This document shows, in pieces, positions 46,761-58,989 of a stretch of 64,000 nucleotides of DNA. The position numbers and the translations under genes were made by a program. Numbering within the stretch: position 1 is the stretch's first letter; each line of letters begins with the position of its first letter. The DNA is from Odontocerum albicorne. Lineage: Eukaryota > Arthropoda > Insecta > Trichoptera > Odontoceridae. The notes below the pieces were generated by a model that was given only the letters and a program-made list of their open reading frames with translations, was not told the origin of the DNA and did no database searches. The stretch lies in contig OX463846.1 of the NCBI GenBank assembly GCA_949825065.1, positions 3,987,366 through 4,051,365 on the forward strand, written 5' to 3'.

Positions 46761-46989
46761 ATAGACGTACTTACTATATATCTTCAAAATAAAAAAATAC
46801 TTTTCCTTGTGTTTTCATTTATTTAACATGTCTTACATATTTACTTATAGCATGTGTTATTTTTAATATCTTTTATTTATTCTTTGAATTCTCGTTGCTG
46901 GTAAAATTATAGACCTGTTCACCGAGTATATCAATAGCCACTCCCATTTTTCCCAATAATGTCAATTAATTTTAATTAATAAGGTATTA

Positions 46990-47820
46990 AATATTGACAT
47001 ACATACCATTACGCCATTTCCCTGTCGGGGTAGGCAGAGATGACAGAATCTCAGACTTTCCTATCACGTCACACATCCATAGCCTTCTCATACAACATCC
47101 ACGATTTGTCTGACTTTCTACGTTTTTTTTCTTCCGGACTATAATTCACTTGATTGAACAACACTTACCTTAGTCTGCCTTTCTTTCACACGCCTTTCAG
47201 TCGCATTCGCAATATAAATCTGTTTTGTTAGTTTTTCTTTATTCATTCGTTCCACATGCCCAAACCATCTCAGCGTACTCTTGTTCATGTTACTTAACAC
47301 ATCAGTCTTAAGTTCACATTCATTCCTTATCACTTCATTCCGTATTCTGTGATACATTATCATTTTGTGTATTCTTTCCAATTCACGCATTTCTACAGCA
47401 TTTATTTGGCTCCTCTCAGTTTTTTCCGTGTCCACGTTTCACTCCCATACATCAAAGTTGACACCAAAAAGCATATATTAGACTGATTAGTAGATTTTTA
47501 CACTGCCCAGTTCAAGTTTATGTGTTTCAGTACCCCATTGACTTTGTATTCTATCGCTACACGCTACTCGAAATCCCTCTTAACTTTTCCGTCATCTGAA
47601 AAAATTCTACCCAAATAGCAGAACTCCTCAACTAGCTATAATCTTTCTTTATTCATCCATATGTCGGATCAACTTTTTCTTTAATCCTTTTCTATCACCA
47701 TTACTTAGGATTTTGCAACATTCCTTCTCAGATCTATCTCCTCGCATATCTCATACAATTTACTTATTAAACTCAGCAATTCATCTTCACTCTCCGCCAA
47801 CACTACCATGTCATCTACAG
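46990..47820 (-). pseudogene. RTE-like LINE, polymerase end to 3' UTR
   Basis: From right to left: a polymerase motif trace D-D-M-V-V-L-A-E-S-E-D-E-L (frame 47705-47923), then after shifts R-N-E-V-I-R-N-E-C and R-W-F-G-H-V-E-R-M-N (frame 47139-47435), and a 3' UTR ending near 46990. The Asp pair is what remains of the catalytic YADD. The frame is cut by the hAT insertion at 47821. This is the best copy here of the RTE family whose pieces occur at 4900, 9950, 16955, 27490-32600, 38620 and 63610. Confidence 0.75.
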
Positions 47821-48250
47821 CAGGAGTCTCCAAACTACGGACCGCGGGCCGGATATGTCCGGTATCCAGCCCATCATAGTTTATTTTGATTATATTGTAA
47901 AATATACAATGTAAATAAATCATACAAAATAATAATCAGATGTTTTTATTTAACGACCAATTAAGAAACACAATAACTGACATAGATAATGAAATTAAAC
48001 ACTTTAACTGAAATTAATTATATGAGATTTATCCTAAAAACTTCCAACCACCAACCGAAATTGCGAACGGAGCAGAGGCCACCCCCGCACCCTGCGCCAT
48101 CGATATCTCACCCGCCGGCTAGTCCCAGTACAAAAATTTGCGCGTAATTCAAAACTACAGTATGTTGTTATGAGCTAGCTAGGTCTTGGCCCTTGGGACT
48201 TAGCGGAGGAGTCAGTGTGGCCCTTAGGCTAAAAAGTTGGGAGACCTCTG
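47821..48250. mobile_element. Nonautonomous hAT element in an RTE LINE
   Basis: The ends CAGGAGTCTCCAAACT and (reverse) CAGAGGTCTCCCAACT are typical hAT. The flanks ATCTACAG and ATCAACAG match at 7 of 8 positions as the target duplication. It is 430 bp, with GC-rich segments near the ends. Confidence 0.8.
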
Positions 48251-48464
48251 ATCAACAGTATTAATAATATATTAAATAATAATTATAGACAGATGAATTC
48301 ATGCGATTATTCACGTATATGTGACAAAATGGTAAAAAGCTAGACATTCACCACAATGAAAAAACTTCTTACAAGGATCAAAATTTGAATATTCGGTCTA
48401 GTATGTTGCTGATTCAAATCTACGGAGAGGTCTGCGTAAAGAATTGCTTAATTTTTTTCATAAA

Positions 48465-48905
48465 GCACAAGGGATACATTGAAACACATGCTTATAAAGC
48501 ACAAGGAATACATTGAAACACATGTTTATAAAGCACAAGGAATGCATTGAAACACATGCTTATAAAGCACAAGGAATACATTGAAACACATGCTTATAAA
48601 GCACAAGGAATACATTGAAACACATGCTTATAAAGCACAAGGAATACATTGAAACACATGCTTATAAAGCACAAGGAATACATTGAAACACATTCTTATA
48701 AAGCACAAGGAATACATTGAAACACATGCTTATAAAGCACAAGGAATACATTGAAACACATGCTTATAAAGCACAAGGAATACATTGAAACACATGCTTA
48801 TAAAGCACAAGGAATACATTGAAACACATGCTTAGAAAGCACAAGGAATACATTGAAACACATGCTTATAAAGCACAAGGAATACATTGAAACACATGCT
48901 TATAG
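48465..48905. repeat. 34-bp tandem array, about 13 copies
   Basis: The unit is 'cttataaagcacaaggaata' plus 'cattgaaacacatg', nearly perfect and head to tail with no spacers. Confidence 0.95.
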
Positions 48906-49538
48906 TTTGAAACAATATAAAATTAAAACGTTAGTTGTATACAGTACATCCTGGCGGGTTACCTGCCATGTGGTAATAATCTCTTCCAAAGAAATATTAA
49001 AGAAAGTGTTGAAAACCAGAGTGGAATCTTTTTTTAAAGAAATTGGTTTAGAAGTAAGACGTTTTACAAAATAGGTTATGGAGGTTATCAGTGATATAAC
49101 TTATCAAAATATAACATCTCAAACTTTGTTATTCAATCAATATAAACTTTTAAAGTATAACAGATAGTTTATTAAAGGGTTTTGTCAGAAGAACGGATCA
49201 TTTGTTCGAGATGGAAGGAATATTTCGAATATCTATACTAGAAATGTAATACTAAAAACTACAGTGAATCTATTACAGTTAAGAAGCGTTTGGAAAATGT
49301 TAATAAGATTATTCCAGAATAATTACGAATGGCTGTAAAATAAATGGAAACGTATGGCGATTGTTGTATGCTGATTATATGGTGGTGTGGACATAGATTG
49401 AAGACGAATTGCAGAGTTTGATAAGTAAATTGTGTGAGAGATACGAAAATAGTAGATCTTAGAATGCATGTTGCTATATCTCAAGTCATGGTGATAGACC
49501 AGTATAGAAAGAAAAGTCAATTCGATATATGGGAAAGT
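48906..49538. other. No recognised gene
   Basis: A possible SINE trace at 49008-49035 ('gaaaaccagagtggaatctt'). The rest is unassigned. Confidence 0.35.
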
Positions 49539-49596
49539 AATGAAATATAAGAGCAAGTCGGTCGGGTGGTTATAGCGCAAAACATTGGTCCTAGGG

Positions 49597-51806
49597 CATG
49601 GGTGGCCAACCTTTTCAGCAGCCGGGCCAGATTTTAGAAATGAGATTTCCTACCGGGCCATACAACAAAATTTCTTTTATTATTCAAAGCAAACAATAAA
49701 TATATTATATTGTTTTTTTAAGAAGATATAACAAAAATCAGAATCAAACATATTTATTAGATTAGAGTTAGGCAATACAAAAAAAAATAATAAAAAATAA
49801 ACAAAATATAATAAATTTTAGTGAGACGTCTGATTTTGTTTGTCAGAACTAAGTGCATCAATCTTGATAACGATTGATGTTGTTGCTACACGCAAACAGT
49901 TTTCCAAATGCTCATCAGTGATTCGTGTTCTCATTTGAGATTTAATCATTCGACTAAAAAGCTGTTCACACGTGTAAGTGTTTCCAAATAGCGAAATCAT
50001 CGATAGAGCATGTTTGTAAAATGCAGGATATTTCTCCTTGCCCAAATATGTTTTGTAAAACTCTTCCAAACCAACTTGATTGAATTTCTCCTTTAACTGT
50101 GCATCACAACACATTTCACAATGTTCCATTTGTAAAATTCCTGGCAATAAATTCACGTCTACGGAGAATGGCGTTGTAAATGCAGCAAAAAACACACGAT
50201 ACTTTTTAAAATCTTGAAATCGGTTTTCGAATTCCAGGTTCAAGTCGGATATCAACGAAACGTATTTATCCGCTGCCATTTGTGTGACGTCTGGCTGCAA
50301 TAACAATGTAGGAAAGTGAGTGAAAATTTTTGTCCTTAACTGTTGTTCCCAAAGCCCAAGTGTCATTTGGAATGCGGAAATAAGATCATACATGTTATTA
50401 ATTAGTTGATCTTTCCCTTGTAGACGAGAATTAACAACATTTAGGTGGCTAACTATATCGACCAGAAATGCAAAGTCACTAACCCACTCCTTGTCTTCAA
50501 ATTCTGGGATACTTTTTGACTTGCTTGCGAAGAATGATTGTATTTCTTGCTTCAAATCAAACACTCTTTTCAACATTTTGGCACGGGTCAGCCATCTTAC
50601 TTCTGCATAAAATGTATCGTCATTATACTCTGAATCCAAAGACTTGAGAAACTCTTGGAACTGACGGTGATTCAACCCCTTCGACTTAATAAAGTTCACT
50701 GTTTTGATGACTGCCTTCATGACATGATCCATTTTAAGGGACTTGGAACATAAATTCTCCTGACGAATAATGCAATGCAAATTGAGCATCGAAGTATTAC
50801 CAATTTTGCAGGCCTCATTTTAAATCAATTTTACTAAACCTTCGTATTTCTCAACCATTACTGGAACACCATCTGTTGTTAAGCCCGATAGGCTGTTGAG
50901 TTGTAACGAAAAGCGATTCAATGTCGATGTAACAGCTCCTAACAAATCTCGTGAGCAAGTAGTGTCCTTAAGTGGATACAGTGCCGCTAATTCTTCTATT
51001 TTGTTAAAATGAACATCAACGCCCCTGATAAAAATCGCCACTTGGGCGGTATCTGTTAGGTATGTGCTTTCATCCAATGCTAGAGCAAAAAATATGAACT
51101 TGGATGCTCGATTTTTCAAATTATCTTCAATATGTTTTCCAATGTCGTCCACACGCCTAGTAATAGTTTGACGAGACAGGCTTATTTTTGAGAAATCCGT
51201 TTTCTTTTCTGGGCACAGAATTTCAACGACACTCTCCAAACATTCCTTAACCATTTCACCATCTGAATATGGCTTCGATTTTTTTGCTAGTATCATGGCT
51301 ACTGCATAACTAGCTTTTACATAGGCATGTTGACTCTTGAGCCACTCTAGTAAATATCCGACGTTGTGCAGAAAGTTTTCTTTTAAATTCATTTACTTGG
51401 TCTTGTCGAAATTGCCCCTCGTACTTATCAAACTTATTTGCATGTTTAGCCTCGTAATGACGTTTAATGTTATACTCTTTCAAGACAGAAACATAATTAT
51501 TGCATATCAAGCATATTGGCTTTGGCTTTCTACGCAAGATCGCCGTGCGCGCTTTTTAAAATCAGCTTAACGCTGTGATTCGTTTGTTAACACGAATATA
51601 CCATAGAAGAAATTGTCACGATAGTTGAATCAATGTAATGAGATACTTCCATATATGGGATATGATACGAACTACGCACGATAGAATGTTCTTTTGGTGG
51701 TTTTATGTACACTAAAAGAAAAAAATGTGTGCATATGCTCCGCGGGCAACAAGTAGACACCCAGCGGGCCGCACGCGGCCCGCGGGCCGCGGGTTGGCCA
51801 CCTTTG
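49597..51806 (-). mobile_element. hAT transposon with 8-bp target duplication
   Basis: TCCTAGGG flanks it (49589-49596 and 51807-51814). The ends are CATGGGTGGCCAACC and, reversed, CAAAGGTGGCCAACC. It is 2210 bp, with one damaged transposase gene on the reverse strand. Confidence 0.93.
49818..51537 (-). pseudogene. hAT transposase with BED zinc finger, disrupted
   Basis: A DNA transposase of the type related to GTF2IRD2/ZBED-like domesticated proteins. Frame 51537-51310 holds a BED-type finger (C-L-I-C ... R-H-Y-E-A-K-H). The frame then shifts to 51392-50820, which contains A-L-D-E-S-T and G-L-T-T-D-G. A single in-frame stop at 50820 separates it from 50789-49818. That part includes E-V-R-W-L-T-R and ends with the hAT C-terminal dimerisation region (T-C-E-Q-L-F-S-R-M, then R-I-T-D-E-H-L). 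One frameshift and one stop are the visible lesions, so it is probably inactive but young. Confidence 0.9.
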
Positions 51807-52544
51807 TCCTAGGGCCTGGACTGACATAGCTTCTCCCACCCCACCATGCTTCTCATACCTCCACGTGGTGACCGACGGGCAACGGACTTGAGGGAGAAGT
51901 TAATGGTAACCAATCCACCGGAGATCCCAAAAGTACGGCTAAAGTGCGAAGCAGTGAGCGTCTGTCCCGCATGTTAGCGGCGGCTCACAAATGGTGAGTG
52001 AGTGTTGGCAGCTCGACTTATTCGGGTAATAGTCGCATACACCATCTCTTAATGGGTATCCAGGCTTATTAGTTTAATCCGATAGTTGGCCATTAACGGC
52101 CAATCATAGCGGATGCAGCCCTAGCACAGTTAGTTGGGTCACTCTGGTTCCACGTCTGACGACCATCGATGGATAAAACATGTACAGTCAAACAAACCAA
52201 AGCTTCATGGAAAAACGTACGTAAAGATGCACTACCCTGTCTGGCAGCGAGGTTGATTCTCCCATCGGCGACCCAAAGACTGGCATCATGTCAGGGCCAG
52301 CTTGCAAGATTCCAGGGGCAAGAAAAGTGAAGCAGACGAAAGCCAGTCGTTCAAGGTTTGAAAAGATAAGAGCCATAACTTGGAACCTGGAAACGCGTAT
52401 AACAAAAAACAAGGAACTCGCCGAATTATGAGAAACTGCCTAGATGAAAGCGACACCCAGAACCGAAGAACATACAGCCTAAGAACGAGAAGAGCCGACC
52501 CCCTACCTAAGAAGAAGAAGAATGAAATATAAGAGCAAGTGAAG

Positions 52545-53290
52545 GAGTTCTAATTTTTCTTTTTCTTTTTTACCCAAACCAAAATGATTTGTGTCACCAA
52601 ATCATACAATAATATGAGTCAATATAGTAAAACATTTTTTTAAAGTGACAGTTCTAGACAGTTTAAAGTTTCAACTGATTGAGTTTCAAAAATTTAACAA
52701 TCGATCTATTTTGTACCATAAATGGAAAAGTTCAGGAATTCTGCTATTAGTTTATATTTTGAGGACAACATTTTGAAACACTGGATAAACATTAAATGCG
52801 ATAAGGCATGTCGTGTTAGCGTTCATAATCACAGTAATAAATCATCTTATAATGCAAAAAGAAAATTTTCATTTCATTGGACTAATTAATCACGACACTC
52901 ATTACGATCGATCATTTGGCACATTGATATTAATATGCCTGAAGAAAAACTCGGTATAGATCATACTATATTATAGAAACACGATTCAAATTAGGGCTTC
53001 CAATCTGGTTTAAACCGAAACCGGTTAACAGGTTATTTATACTATTTGTAAATAACTTGTTACCCAGTTATTTGGACATTTATAAATTAACCAAAAAAAT
53101 TTATACGGTTAGTCGGCTAGGAAAATAAAATAAAAATTCAACCAATTTATTTTTGTTATATTTTTGCCTAGCATTCGAGCATGGCTTCAAACGCGACGTG
53201 TTATTATTTCACAGATGATATATTTAGGATTACCACCTGACGCCGTTGGTCAGTTAACTACGAGTATTATCAACTATATAAAAATGATAT
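52545..53290. other. No recognised feature
   Basis: AT-rich. 'aaccgaaaccggttaac' near 53020 is a short palindrome. No gene. Confidence 0.35.
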
Positions 53291-53297
53291 CAAGTAT

Positions 53298-53377
53298 GGG
53301 GGAATAGCTCCGTGGTAAAATAGGTCGAGTTTTAGACTCGCTTGCTTTATGTTGTGTATTCCAGTCCCGAGACTGCC
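53298..53377 (+). mobile_element. tRNA-like sequence, probable SINE head
   Basis: A D-arm-like AGCTCCGTGGTA and a 5-bp anticodon-type stem CGAGT/ACTCG are present, but the B box is degenerate (TATTCCAGTCCCG). This argues against a working tRNA gene. Confidence 0.4.
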
Positions 53378-53949
53378 AAGAAGCTATTCCTATTTCCACA
53401 CGAAACTTGACGTAAAAATTGTTATTTAATAAGTTAAATGCTATCACGTATGTTATATCACAAAAAATTGTTTTTTCTTGAATAAAAATATATATGATTT
53501 TGAATAAACATGGAAATAACAACATGGAGAAATTTGACCAGACCACTGATGTCTGCATTTTTAATCTAACAAAAGCATTAATTCGGATAAGACTCAAAAA
53601 TATTGTTGGTGTTTTAATAAAAAAATAAGAACTTCCCCTGATATAATAAATTTGATAAAAAAATTAATATCAATGGCAACACTAAAGTAAGAGTACACAG
53701 ATAACTTGATCAAGAGACAGTTTGAGTCTATCTTTGATATACCTCTTCAATATAATAATGGAAAAAGTTATTGAAAAATTTTTAAAAGGTCACCTATTTA
53801 TTATAGCATTCAATTGTTCCATTTACACGGTTCTAATTCATTTGTTTACCGAATTCTAATGAATTACTCGCGTTAATGGAGGGTAAACCGTCATATGTAT
53901 TATAAATAATTCGTTTTTTAGGTGAATTATCGATAACAATATATAAACA

Positions 53950-54165
53950 TTTGAATTCAAATTGTATTCTAATAAAGAAGGGTGTTATTTCATCTCAACT
54001 ATGCCGTTGGATGTTCCAATCAATTCAAACTGTATTCTAATAAAGAAGGGTGTTATTTCATCTCAACTATGCCGTTGGATGTTCCAATAAATTCAAACTG
54101 TATTCTAATAAAGAAAGGTGTTATTTCATCTCAACTATGACGTTGAATGTTCCAATAAATTTCAT
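53950..54165. repeat. Tandem repeat, unit about 61 bp, 3 copies
   Basis: Units share 'gtattctaataaagaagggt' and 'tcatctcaactatgccgttg'. Confidence 0.85.
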
Positions 54166-54435
54166 ATACACATAGGTATATATGTATCAACTGCAGCTGT
54201 TGACAGTAAATTTAAAATGTTGTCGAATGAGTTATTATCCTGAATGTAGAGTTTAGACTGTCTAAACAAAGTCAAAATTTAACTGTCAAAATCTGTAAAA
54301 TATTACATTTTATTAAACTGTCGTTGTACAATCTGGTGGGCTAATTGCCATAGGGGAATCTCTTTCAATCAACTAAAAAGATGTTTAACAAGCCTTAAGT
54401 GATAACCACTTAAGACTTATTTAGCACACATAATT

Positions 54436-54530
54436 TAGAGCACACAATTTTAATAGATCTGGGTTTGTTGCCTTTAATTTGTCGTGTCCTCAGTAAACTA
54501 GGAGTTTGCTTACTGAGGACAAAATGAACG
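54436..54530 (-). mobile_element. 3' end of jockey/CR1-like LINE
   Basis: The reverse of the 3' UTR seen at 1966-2152 and 40670-40760: 'ttttaatagatctgggtttg' and 'gtcctcagtaaactagg'. Confidence 0.65.
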
Positions 54531-55135
54531 ATGAATACGGGAAAACGATTATTCGAAAATCGATCAAGCCGACAACTCCACCGGCAGACAGTCTTCCTCC
54601 ATAGACACGTATTTCCCATATTCTATTTTACATATCATGTATGTATTAATATTTTTATAGAAAGTCACACACGTCTCCCCATATACATCATTTTGTGTTT
54701 TACTCACCTTCATCTCGCCTTCATTGTATTTTCACTCATATTGTGTGACATCACACATCCATTAATCTATGTATAGTTCCCGCAAAATATAAAGACCTTT
54801 ACACATCCATTCAAAATTATTTATATAGTACGTACAATGCATCAGTGTATCGAGCTCATTCTTTCTAGTCTGTCATTGGTCACTCGTCCGTCTTCGCTCT
54901 CAGCTACAGAATCACCCGAAAGTATTAAATAGTTTTATTTTCAAATTTTAAAAAAAATGTGTTCAAAAGTTGGACGTGGTTTTCATTTGGAAAAAAAAGA
55001 TAATCGAAAGATATAATAGCGAATGTGTAAGAACAGTTTAGGACATTTCACGCAGAAAAAAAATTGCATTGTGAATTTTCAAAAGTAACTGGAGTGTATA
55101 TTTGTTCAATTAAACGCATAGATAACGAAAAAAAT

Positions 55136-55400
55136 AAGAATAAACTGAATTCCTGTAATTAATAAAAACACTATAAGGGTTTATCATGAATGTAATAGAA
55201 AATTATGGTGAATACAAAAAAAAATAGAGTAATTACGAAAGATAGGCAGTTACAAATAATTACGTTACATTTATATGACATAAGAATTTTCAATATAAAT
55301 CACTATAATTAAACATTACTTACCTACATAGTTATTTTGTGACGCAGTGAATTATTAAGCAAATATTTTTTAAGGATAGAGATATTCTACATACAATGCA
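55136..55400. repeat. Dispersed direct repeat, copy 1
   Basis: About 250 bp similar to 56170-56420, including 'acgaaagataggcagttaca' and 'ttacttacctacatagttat'. No inverted ends were found. Confidence 0.75.
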
Positions 55401-55489
55401 TTAACGTATTGAAATTCATTCTAGTCAGTCATTAGTCACTCGTATTTATCAGTACGCATTTGAGATTCAAGAAGTAATCTATTAATTAT

Positions 55490-55800
55490 ATGGTATATAT
55501 TTTTTATGCTGGGAAGACTTTGCGTGATCGTGTAAGGAACACCACACTCCGAGAGGTCTGTGAGGTCCAAGATGTGGTCAGATGGGGACGACAGCGTCGA
55601 CGATACTGGTACCAACATGTACAGAGAATGAATTCCACAAGAATTCTATACATAGCTCTGCATGGGGTGCCGGATGGACGGCGTCCACCAGGGAGACCCC
55701 CGAAACGATGGAGAGATAGCTGGAGCTCAGCATCACAGGAGGACAAGCCTGCAGTAACAGACTCTTGAGTCTATAGAAAGTCTAAAAAGAAGAAGATTTT
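55490..55800 (+). pseudogene. LINE C-terminus fragment
   Basis: The frame reads T-L-R-D-R-V-R-N-T, V-R-W-G-R-Q-R-R-R-Y-W-Y-Q-H-V, then G-R-R-P-P-G-R-P-P-K-R-W-R-D-S-W, a typical LINE C-terminal tail. It ends in AAGAAGAAG near 55795. The polymerase is missing. Confidence 0.75.
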
Positions 55801-56169
55801 TTAATGATATTTTTAGAAGTTTTTATGTTTCTACCGCAATTTGTTTTATAAAAATAATAATCTTCGCTTTAATTCTACTGTATATTTTTTTTCAAATTTT
55901 AATGTGTGAAATGTAATGTACTCGTAAATTGATGTTTCTTTTTATGTATTGCTTTTGTTTTGTCTTTTGAAATAATTTTTCTTTCCTTTTTAAATCATAA
56001 ATAAAACATTTTTAATATGAATAAACTTTTCTGTCTTATTATTGGGCACATTCCTCTACTTTTGTATAAATATTAACTACTTAATTATGGGAAATTTAAG
56101 AGAAACTTATTAATATTTATGTACAATAGTAAGTGATAGGGATGGATATAGATCATTATAAATATATTA

Positions 56170-56420
56170 GAGGAGAATAAACTGAATTCCTTTAATTAAT
56201 AAATTAACTATTAAGGTTAATCATGTAATGGAAAGTTTATGTAAATATAAAAAAAAATAGAGTCATTACGAAAGATAGGCAGTTACAAATAATTAAATGA
56301 CATTAATATGACGTAAGAATTTTAAACATAAATCACTATAATTATACATTACTTACCTACATAGTTATTTTATGACGCGGTGAATTGTTAAACAAATATT
56401 TTTTTAATAATAGATACGTT
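56170..56420. repeat. Dispersed direct repeat, copy 2
   Basis: The partner of 55136-55400, about 1.04 kb downstream in the same orientation, with substitutions and indels. Confidence 0.75.
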
Positions 56421-56650
56421 TTATTTTTTTAATTAGGTAAATTAAAAAATACATATATTTTACTAAATCTACTTTTGAACCATCCTATACCCGAAGGTCT
56501 ATTTATGTTGCGTGAATTCTAATATTATTTATATATTATTATCATCACGTTTATATAACTATTTAACATTTTTATTATTTATCATCATCATCTCATTGAT
56601 CTTACCCTTTCCAGTTTCCTTAAAAAAAGCACAAATTTCAATATAAATTA

Positions 56651-57244
56651 TTAGATGTTAACATAAGTTGTGTCCGTTTTTTTTTCCAAATTTAAAAATG
56701 AGTACCAAAAGTAAAACAAAATGGTAAAGGTTATACGTCATTCAAAAGATTTTTTTCTGGTCTACAAGATATTGTATCTGCTTTTACGTTACATATATTA
56801 TTTTATTTGATTACAAGCCTTCAAAATGGAATGTCAAGTAGACGAAAGTGAGCATTTTCGACACATCCTTCTGTTCGCGTTCAATCGAGAGAATAAAACT
56901 GCCAAAGCTGCTCGCGATATTTGCGAAGTGTACGGTGAAGATGCTATGAATGAAAGGACAGCTCGTCGATGGTTTTTCCTTCAATAATGACGTCGAATTG
57001 CGGACATGGTTGGACGAATTCCTCGAGTCAAGGCCGGAAGGTTTTTATCGCACAAGCATTGAAAAACTTGTAGAACGTTGGCAAGAAGTTGTAAATAATT
57101 AAGGAGAATACATTATTGACTCATTTGTTGTAAAATAATGAAAGAGAATACATTATTGACTAATTGGTTGTATTTTTTTTTTGTTGTGTCCTCATGTTCT
57201 CTTCATTTGAAAAAAAAACAGACACAACTTATGTTAACACCCAA
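56651..57244 (+). mobile_element. Mariner-derived MITE, family M, copy 2
   Basis: Inverted ends ('atgttaacataagttgtgtc'), TA on both sides. The transposase start (M-E-C-Q-V-D-E-S-E-H-F-R-H-I) is joined to the last 40 or so codons by the deletion shared with copy 1. Confidence 0.82.
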
Positions 57245-57249
57245 TACAT

Positions 57250-58078
57250 AACAGTCAGAACTTATCCGATGAAAGAGTATAGCGTCGTACCATTGAACCT
57301 AGACTCAAAATAAGATATTCACTATTTGATATTCGTAGATCGATCAATCGAAGTTTCATGGTAAATTCAATCAGCCAAAAAATATGCAACCGTGATGTCA
57401 TGGAAGTTTTCCCTCCGCAAGTTTTCTTCATCAGGTTTGCGTAACTTATTTAAGATTTTTTGATCATTTGATACCATTCGACACGTCTGAATTTGTGATT
57501 CCGACGTATTGAAGATTGTGACTGGAAGAAAACTTTGTATTTAGCTCCATTCATCGAGGTTTTGAGCTAAGAACACTTGAGTAGATGGGGAAATTGCGTG
57601 TTGGTAATACTTCCCCGTCCGTGAAGATGCAACAATACTAGCAAACATAATATAACCCTTATTGTTTTATAAAGAGACGTATTTTAACCATATCCTTATT
57701 TTTTCCGGGAATCAAACCAGAAACTTTCGGGAGGAAGTCAAATGTCTTATCAACTAGGCCACGTATTTTGAATTAAACGCCATAATCATCATCATTATAA
57801 ATATTTATTTTGTATAATATGTCATAAAATATATCCAATTTGGGGTTAAAAATCTTATTTAAAAAGCTACACATTTTTCGAATCTCTAAAATGAAAAATA
57901 TTTAATTCAAGAACGTAGACAATTTTTTTTTATATTTACTTAGAATTTATATATTTTTAAGAATATTTAAATATGCTTTTAACTACGGAAATGGATTTTA
58001 ATTATTTTAATATTTCACCTAACAGGAAATATTCTTAGTTGAACTAACATATATGATATCGCAAAAAAAATGCACTTC
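57250..58078. other. No recognised gene
   Basis: Possible SINE relic near 57700-57770 ('ccgggaatcaaaccagaaac'). The rest is unassigned. Confidence 0.35.
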
Positions 58079-58081
58079 ATA

Positions 58082-58645
58082 TCACATCGATCAATAAGTC
58101 CCGGGACTAACTACTAAAATAATATCTGTTTGCCAAAGTTCTTCTTTATTCATCAACATATTCTCCTTCAAGAGCGATACATTACGAAACACTAACTTTT
58201 CTATGCCAGCCGTGTAGAACGATTTATCTTTGGTTTCAAAATAGGCGTTAGTTTCGGCAATTACTTCTTCATTGGAGCATCTTTTTGAGGTCTGCGAACA
58301 GCCAATAGTCGCTGGGAGCCAAATCTGGAGAATACAGTGAGTACGGAAGCAATTCGAAGTTCAACTCATGCAATTTGGCCATCGTTACCATCGACTTGTG
58401 ACACGGTGCATTGTCCTGATGAAAGAGAACTTTTTTCTTCTTCATATGGGGCCGTTTGTTTACCATTTCTGCCTTCAAACGCTCCAGTTACGCTATGTAA
58501 TATTCGCTATTGATGGTTTTTCCCTTTTCACGAAACTTCCGTTTGACACGTAACTTCTAAAGGTTGGTACTAACTTTGAATGGTATGGATTTGTTATTAG
58601 AGGTGTCATCTGTTGGTTAGTCCCGGGACCTATTGATCGATGTGT
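58082..58645 (-). mobile_element. Internally deleted mariner, irritans-like
   Basis: Inverted ends share 'cacatcgatcaata.gtcccg', with TA on both sides. The reverse frame 58478-58269 encodes H-Q-D-N-A-P-C-H and Y-S-P-D-L-A-P-S-D-Y-W-L-F, two of the three catalytic Asp. The 5' UTR is fused directly to this C-terminal part. Subfamily is inferred from memory of these motifs. Confidence 0.8.
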
Positions 58646-58989
58646 TACATCAGTAATCGAATTGTTAAGCATTTTTCCTTAGCATATTCTTAAAAAGTTC
58701 AAGTATTGGAAATACTAATGTTTATAAATTTCTGGTGGCCGTTATTAAAATAAAAATTTATATTTTAATTTTAAAATAGATATATTTTAGTAAAAAAGTA
58801 ATTTATAAGTTATAGTGGATAAGGTACTATTCCATTTGATTGTCAGTCAATTGTAATTGATTGACAATCGATAATAAGTGATTGACAGTCAATAATAATT
58901 TATTAACAATCGATAATAATTATTGATTACCACTCGACGGGAATCCTACCCGCTCTCTATAAAGCGCCGTTTTGAGAGCAAACTATCCT

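Larger units (their letters stand above)
49559..52520 (+). mobile_element. Internally deleted LINE with 20-bp target duplication, hosting a hAT
   Basis: AATGAAATATAAGAGCAAGT at 49539-49558 and 52521-52540 is a perfect target duplication. Without the hAT the insert is about 744 bp: a GC-richer 5' region, the start of an endonuclease-like frame (I-R-A-I-T-W-N-L-E near 52365-52395), a deletion, then the last codons (R-R-T-Y-S-L-R-T-R-R-A-D-P) and an AAGAAGAAG tail. Confidence 0.85.
356..55926. other. Dispersed octamer TACTCGTA/TACGAGTA, 16 sites
   Basis: TACTCGTA starts at 3879, 6717, 13341, 19165, 26484, 37575, 42472, 42946 and 55919. TACGAGTA starts at 356, 2602, 4077, 6882, 15863 (inside the mariner gene), 32839 and 53259. 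With roughly 30 percent GC, about two would be expected on both strands together. Confidence 0.85.

Noticed and set aside
48465..48905. 34-bp repeats considered as a CRISPR array
   Set aside because: Units are contiguous with no unique spacers, and the setting is a eukaryotic genome. It is a simple tandem array.
53298..53377. Functional tRNA gene
   Set aside because: The B box is degenerate and the anticodon loop is too short. It is more likely a SINE head.
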